Assembly (NCBI GenBank): GCA_015494595.1
Contig: WGAX01000070.1
Location: 1-9,574 of the forward strand
Direction of reading: 5' to 3'
Length of the DNA stretch: 9,574 bases
From: Nitratiruptor sp.
Lineage (GTDB): Bacteria > Campylobacterota > Campylobacteria > Campylobacterales > Nitratiruptoraceae
Notes under the pieces: generated by a model
Told to the model about the DNA's origin: nothing
The model's input: only the letters and a program-made list of their open reading frames with translations
Databases searched by the model: none
Part shown: piece after piece, positions 6,409 to 9,574 of the stretch
Numbering within the stretch: the first letter of the stretch is position 1
Layout of the letters: every line of letters starts with the position of its first letter
Position numbers and translations under genes: made by a program

Positions 6409-7020
6409 ATGAGTGGTTTAGAGCAGTTTAGAGATCGGAATGTGTCGCAAAACTACTACAAAGTAAAGATTGAGCCATATCCCAAAAGTGGATGGGAGAA
6501 GTTTAAGAGAGTGGTAAAGAGATCATTAAAACTTGAGCTTTTTGTAGGGCTTAAGATTACATTGTTGGAGATGATTAGATTCAATATCCATACGATCCAG
6601 TATCCAAAAGAGAAACTACCAATCGCTCCGAGATATAGAGCTGTGCATAAGCTTTTACGTCTATTAGAGAGTGGTAATGAGCGCTGTATTGGGTGTGGGC
6701 TTTGTGAGAAGATATGTATAGCAAACTGCATTAGAATTGATACAAAAGTGGATGAGTTTGGCAGAAAGGTGCCAACCGAGTATACAATCAATTTTGGGCG
6801 ATGCATCTTTTGTGGCTATTGCGCTGAGGTTTGTCCAGAGCTTGCTATTGTACATGGGCCAGACTATGAAAATGCAAGTGAGCAAAGAGCCCATTTTGCT
6901 CTTAAAGAGGATATGCTTACACCTCTTGATAAACTTAAAGAGCAAAAAGAGTTTCCAGGATTTGGTGCGCCAACACCGGCTGCAGACAGACTAATCAAAA
7001 AAACGCCATTAGCGTATTAA
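6409..7020 (+). CDS. nuoI: NADH-quinone oxidoreductase subunit I
   Basis: The product has 203 residues and is the 2x[4Fe-4S] ferredoxin-like subunit that carries electrons from the NuoG wire through clusters N6a and N6b toward N2 and quinone. Motif 1 is C93, C96, C99, C103 (CIGCGLCEKIC) and motif 2 is C132, C135, C138, C142 (CIFCGYCAEVCPE). The fourth Cys of motif 1 is followed by Ile where most relatives have Pro (ICIANC here, CPVGC in many NuoI proteins); the ligands themselves are intact. The N-terminal stretch of about 90 residues is basic with an amphipathic segment (about residues 33-60) and IQYPKEKLP before the first cluster, as in other NuoI proteins, where it docks on the membrane subunits. 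The protein is somewhat longer than the E. coli one because of its N-terminus and its tail after residue 165. The gene lies in standard order between nuoH and nuoJ. Confidence 0.97.
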   Translation: MSGLEQFRDRNVSQNYYKVKIEPYPKSGWEKFKRVVKRSLKLELFVGLKITLLEMIRFNIHTIQYPKEKLPIAPRYRAVHKLLRLLESGNERCIGCGLCEKICIANCIRIDTKVDEFGRKVPTEYTINFGRCIFCGYCAEVCPELAIVHGPDYENASEQRAHFALKEDMLTPLDKLKEQKEFPGFGAPTPAADRLIKKTPLAY

Positions 7021-7026
7021 AGGTGA
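7021..7026 (+). promoter_or_regulatory. Ribosome binding site of nuoJ
   Basis: AGGTGA lies directly after the nuoI stop codon and four bases before the ATG at 7031; a second purine run (GAGGAG) overlaps it. It supports the ATG start of a protein that begins with a transmembrane helix. Confidence 0.6.
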
Positions 7027-7030
7027 GGAG

Positions 7031-7591
7031 ATGGTAGAAGCTGTTGCCTTTTATCTTTTTGCAGCACTGACAATTGCAATGTTTGTCATAACGGTAATGA
7101 GTAAAAATGCTCTTTATGCAATGAGCTCGCTTGCTGCAGGTATGATCTTTATCTCTGCATTCTTCTTTTTATTAGATGCAGACTTTTTGGGTGTTGTGCA
7201 GATTATTGTCTATAGTGGGGCGGTAATGGCACTTTACGCTTTTGGTATGATGTTTTTTGATACCACAAAAGATGTCAAAGAGAAGAACCCTTCTAAAAAA
7301 ATTGTCTTTTTTCTTAGTGGTATGATTGCTCTGCTTCTTGTTGTTATTTTACTTACTCCAATCATCTCAGATAAAGTGCAAGCTCTCTATCCAATGAGCG
7401 ATGAGATAGGTAATACTGAAGCAGTGGGTATAGTGCTTTTTACTAAATATCTTGTACCTTTTGAGGTAGCTGCCATTATGTTGTTGGTAGCAATGATTGC
7501 AGGTATTATTCTAGCTAGCAAAAGAATGGATGAGAGTATTACGCTTAAGATTGATCAAGAGATTGAAAAAGAACAAAAGGGCACAGAATGA
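7031..7591 (+). CDS. nuoJ: NADH-quinone oxidoreductase subunit J
   Basis: The product has 186 residues with about five hydrophobic segments and is a membrane-arm subunit lying between NuoH and NuoK in the central ion path. The family hallmark is in the third helix: VVQIIVYSGAVMALYAFGMM, with Y61 in the conserved VY(S/A)GAVM motif, the helix known to switch between alpha and pi-bulge forms in complex I structures. The C-terminus is charged and cytoplasmic-like (KIDQEIEKEQKGTE), usual for the family. The length is close to the typical 160-200 residues. The last bases overlap the nuoK start by four (ATGA), so the two are probably translated in a coupled way. Confidence 0.95.
   Translation: MVEAVAFYLFAALTIAMFVITVMSKNALYAMSSLAAGMIFISAFFFLLDADFLGVVQIIVYSGAVMALYAFGMMFFDTTKDVKEKNPSKKIVFFLSGMIALLLVVILLTPIISDKVQALYPMSDEIGNTEAVGIVLFTKYLVPFEVAAIMLLVAMIAGIILASKRMDESITLKIDQEIEKEQKGTE
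7576..7581 (+). promoter_or_regulatory. Ribosome binding site of nuoK, inside nuoJ
   Basis: AAAGGG lies six bases before the ATG at 7588, inside the final codons of nuoJ. It selects the ATG that overlaps the nuoJ stop. Confidence 0.55.
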
Positions 7592-7890
7592 TTACGCTTA
7601 CGCACTATCTCATTTTAGCTGCCATTCTCTTTAGTATAGCATTGGTGGGTATCTTGCGCAGAAAGAACCTCTTAATGCTCTTTTTTGCTACAGAGATTGC
7701 GCTTAATGCAGTAAATATTGCTTTGGCTGCAATTTCAAAATATTATGGCGATCTGACAGGTCAGCTGTTTGCCTTTTTTATTATTGCTATAGCTGCCAGT
7801 GAGGTGGCAGTAGGTTTAGGACTGTTGATTATCTGGTATAAGCGTCGAGGCACTATTGATCTTGATTCACTACAATCAATGAACGGATAG
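7588..7890 (+). CDS. nuoK: NADH-quinone oxidoreductase subunit K
   Basis: The product has exactly 100 residues and three transmembrane helices, the standard form of this MnhC/MrpC-related subunit. It lies between NuoJ and NuoN in the membrane arm and contributes to an ion channel. Both membrane-buried glutamates known to be needed for pumping in E. coli NuoK are at the same numbers here: E36 in LFFATEIALNAVN and E72 in IAIAASEVAVGLGL. The C-terminus is a short charged tail. The start is fixed by the ATGA overlap with nuoJ, the upstream AAAGGG, and the match in numbering of E36 and E72 to the family. Nothing is unusual. Confidence 0.97.
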   Translation: MITLTHYLILAAILFSIALVGILRRKNLLMLFFATEIALNAVNIALAAISKYYGDLTGQLFAFFIIAIAASEVAVGLGLLIIWYKRRGTIDLDSLQSMNG

Positions 7891-7894
7891 GGGA
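7890..7894 (+). promoter_or_regulatory. Ribosome binding site of nuoL
   Basis: GGGGA begins at the last base of the nuoK stop codon and lies five bases before the ATG at 7900. It decides the nuoL start; the resulting N-terminus (MEKYLLIALFAPLVGSLF) is a normal first transmembrane helix. Confidence 0.6.
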
Positions 7895-7899
7895 AAAGT

Positions 7900-9574
7900 A
7901 TGGAAAAGTATCTCTTAATAGCACTCTTTGCACCGCTGGTGGGCTCACTCTTTGCAGCGCTTTTTGCTGCAAAACCAAAGAAGCTCTTTACAGGGATTGT
8001 CACCTCTGCTCTGCTTTTTGTATCGCTTATTAGTTCATTGATTCTGCTTTTTCATATAGCCGGCACTGATGAGATAGTGAAGGTGAAGCTTTTTGATTGG
8101 ATTACGGTAGGCAATCTTAATATCCCATTTGGTTTTGTGGCTGACCAGGTTTCAGCCATTATGATGGTCACAGTTACTACCGTATCGGCTTTGGTGCATG
8201 TTTACTCTATTGGTTATATGGAGCATGATAAAGGGTTTAATAGGTTTTTTAGCTACTTAAGCGCCTTTGTCTTTTCGATGATGGTGCTGGTAATGAGTGA
8301 TAACTTTGCAGGACTATTTATTGGATGGGAAGGTGTGGGGCTATGCTCTTGGCTGCTTATTGGTTTTTGGTACTATAAAAAAGATGAGAGCAGAGATGTT
8401 AACCCTTCAATCAGTCCATCCTGGGCAGCTAATGAGGCCTTTATTATGAACCGTATAGCGGATTTGGGTATGCTTTTGGGGCTTTTTCTTATCTACTGGC
8501 ATGTAGGCTCTTTGCAGTATGATATAGTTTTTGCCCATATAGATCTTTTGAATATCGGCTTGATTACGCTTATGGGAATTTTTCTCTTTATTGGTGCTAT
8601 GGGTAAATCTGCACAGTTTCCACTCCATACCTGGCTAGCGGATGCAATGGAGGGTCCTACACCTGTATCAGCCCTTATTCACGCAGCAACAATGGTAACT
8701 GCTGGCGTATATTTAGTAGTGCGTGCGTTTCCGATCTACTCTCAAATTCCAGATGTAGGCTTATTTATAGCTTCACTTGGTGCATTTGTAGCAGTCTTTG
8801 CTGCCTCTATGGCTTTGGTAAATACCGATCTCAAAAGAATTATTGCATACTCAACCCTCTCTCAGCTTGGATATATGTTTGTAGCAGGAGGGCTTGGAGC
8901 ATACTGGATTGCCCTTTTTCACCTTATGACACATGCATTTTTTAAAGCACTTCTCTTTTTGGGTGCCGGTAATGTGATGCACGCAATGGATGATGAGCTT
9001 AATATTTTTAAAATGGGCGGTTTGTATAAGGTTATGAAGTATACTGCCATTTTAATGATTATTGCCTCTTTAGCCCTTGCTGGAATCTATCCGTTTGCTG
9101 GATTTTTCTCAAAAGATAAGATCTTAGAAGTAGCCTTTGATTCGCACCACTATGTTTTATGGTTTATGCTTTGGATTGGTGCAGGTATGACTGCATTTTA
9201 TAGCTTTAGACTTATTATGCTTGTTTTCTTTGGAGAAGAGCGTTATAAAAAGTATGGTTTTCATCCACACGAAGCCCACTGGTATATGCTTTTGGCAATG
9301 GCTCCTTTAGCGATTTTAGCCATTATTGCTGGATTTTTTGAGGAGCCTTTTGAAGAGTTTGTTACTAAACTACTTCCAGAGTACCATTTTCATATGCACG
9401 GAATTGCTACTGTTGCTTTGATTGGTGTGACTACCCTTATTGCTTTAAGCGGCATTGCCTTTGCGATTTATAAATATAGCAGGGGTGGTTTTAGTGAAAA
9501 GTGGAAAGAGCATTTCCTTTATAAATTGCTTTATAACCAATACTATATTCCTGTTATTTATGAGAAGGTATTTA
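7900..9574 (+). CDS. nuoL: NADH-quinone oxidoreductase subunit L, 3'-truncated by the window
   Basis: The frame is open from the ATG at 7900 to the window end, giving 558 visible codons of an expected 600 or more. This is the distal antiporter-like pump subunit of the membrane arm, related to MrpA/MrpD. Key charged residues are all present and fall within seven positions of their E. coli numbers: E144 in GWEGVGLCSW, K236 in MGKSAQFPLHTWLADAMEGP, H261 in SALIHAATMVTAG, K349 in HAFFKALLFL, and K405 in FFSKDKILE. The first half of the half-channel pair, the broken helices and the conserved YSTLSQLGYM motif are also visible. The long lateral amphipathic helix and the last membrane helix would mostly lie beyond the window. 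It follows nuoK by nine bases, and nuoM and nuoN are expected downstream. It is not a stand-alone Mrp antiporter, because the neighbours and motifs are those of complex I. Confidence 0.96.
   Translation, partial: MEKYLLIALFAPLVGSLFAALFAAKPKKLFTGIVTSALLFVSLISSLILLFHIAGTDEIVKVKLFDWITVGNLNIPFGFVADQVSAIMMVTVTTVSALVHVYSIGYMEHDKGFNRFFSYLSAFVFSMMVLVMSDNFAGLFIGWEGVGLCSWLLIGFWYYKKDESRDVNPSISPSWAANEAFIMNRIADLGMLLGLFLIYWHVGSLQYDIVFAHIDLLNIGLITLMGIFLFIGAMGKSAQFPLHTWLADAMEGPTPVSALIHAATMVTAGVYLVVRAFPIYSQIPDVGLFIASLGAFVAVFAASMALVNTDLKRIIAYSTLSQLGYMFVAGGLGAYWIALFHLMTHAFFKALLFLGAGNVMHAMDDELNIFKMGGLYKVMKYTAILMIIASLALAGIYPFAGFFSKDKILEVAFDSHHYVLWFMLWIGAGMTAFYSFRLIMLVFFGEERYKKYGFHPHEAHWYMLLAMAPLAILAIIAGFFEEPFEEFVTKLLPEYHFHMHGIATVALIGVTTLIALSGIAFAIYKYSRGGFSEKWKEHFLYKLLYNQYYIPVIYEKVF

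Noticed and set aside
6456..6945. Reverse-strand reading frames opposite nuoI, and similar ones opposite the other genes
   Set aside because: They mirror conserved coding sequence, have no recognisable domains, and nothing suggests an antisense promoter.
7900..9574. Mrp-type or hydrogenase-4-type antiporter subunit instead of NuoL
   Set aside because: The gene order H-I-J-K-L and the NuoL motifs with near-E. coli numbering fit complex I better.

Overview
The window is one stretch of a complex I (NADH:quinone oxidoreductase-type, nuo) operon, transcribed entirely on the + strand. It is almost wholly coding: the largest gap between genes is about ten bases and two junctions are 4-base ATGA overlaps. 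No promoter, terminator, RNA gene, mobile element or CRISPR array is visible, and no gene-free stretch exceeds 300 bases. The gene content points to a Campylobacterota ('Epsilonproteobacteria') genome, probably a chemolithotroph of the Nitratiruptor/Sulfurovum/Sulfurimonas/Nautilia kind. The pointers are two nuoG-like genes in tandem, a GltD-like flavoprotein where nuoE/nuoF would be expected, the order G-G-H-I-J-K-L, and moderately low GC judged by eye. The genus is inferred, not proven.

Layout: 1-642 is the C-terminal part of an FAD/pyridine-nucleotide-binding protein of the glutamate synthase small-subunit (GltD) type. Next are two tandem NuoG paralogs, 652-2925 and 2922-5405. They carry the iron-sulfur wire of the peripheral arm on a degenerate molybdopterin-oxidoreductase-like scaffold. 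Then come NuoH (5407-6399), the membrane subunit at the quinone site; NuoI (6409-7020), the two-cluster ferredoxin subunit; NuoJ (7031-7591) and NuoK (7588-7890), small membrane subunits; and NuoL (7900 to the window end), the distal antiporter-like pump subunit, cut off by the window.

Together these genes would pass electrons from a donor through the NuoG clusters to NuoI and then to quinone next to NuoH, driving ion pumping through J, K and L. The pump residues checked (NuoK E36/E72; NuoL E144, K236, H261, K349, K405) are all present, so the membrane arm looks functional. The unusual part is the input end. No canonical NADH-binding NuoF is seen here; a GltD-like flavoprotein sits beside two NuoG proteins. 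Each NuoG has Cys motifs for one [2Fe-2S] and four [4Fe-4S] clusters, including one [4Fe-4S] site that canonical NuoG/Nqo3 has lost. The two NuoG proteins share a 92-residue block that differs at one residue although about half its codons differ, and the second carries a Lys/Glu/Val-rich insertion. A double NuoG and a missing NuoE/F pair are, as far as I recall, known in some Campylobacterota, so I regard this as an under-explained variant of a known complex rather than a new system.
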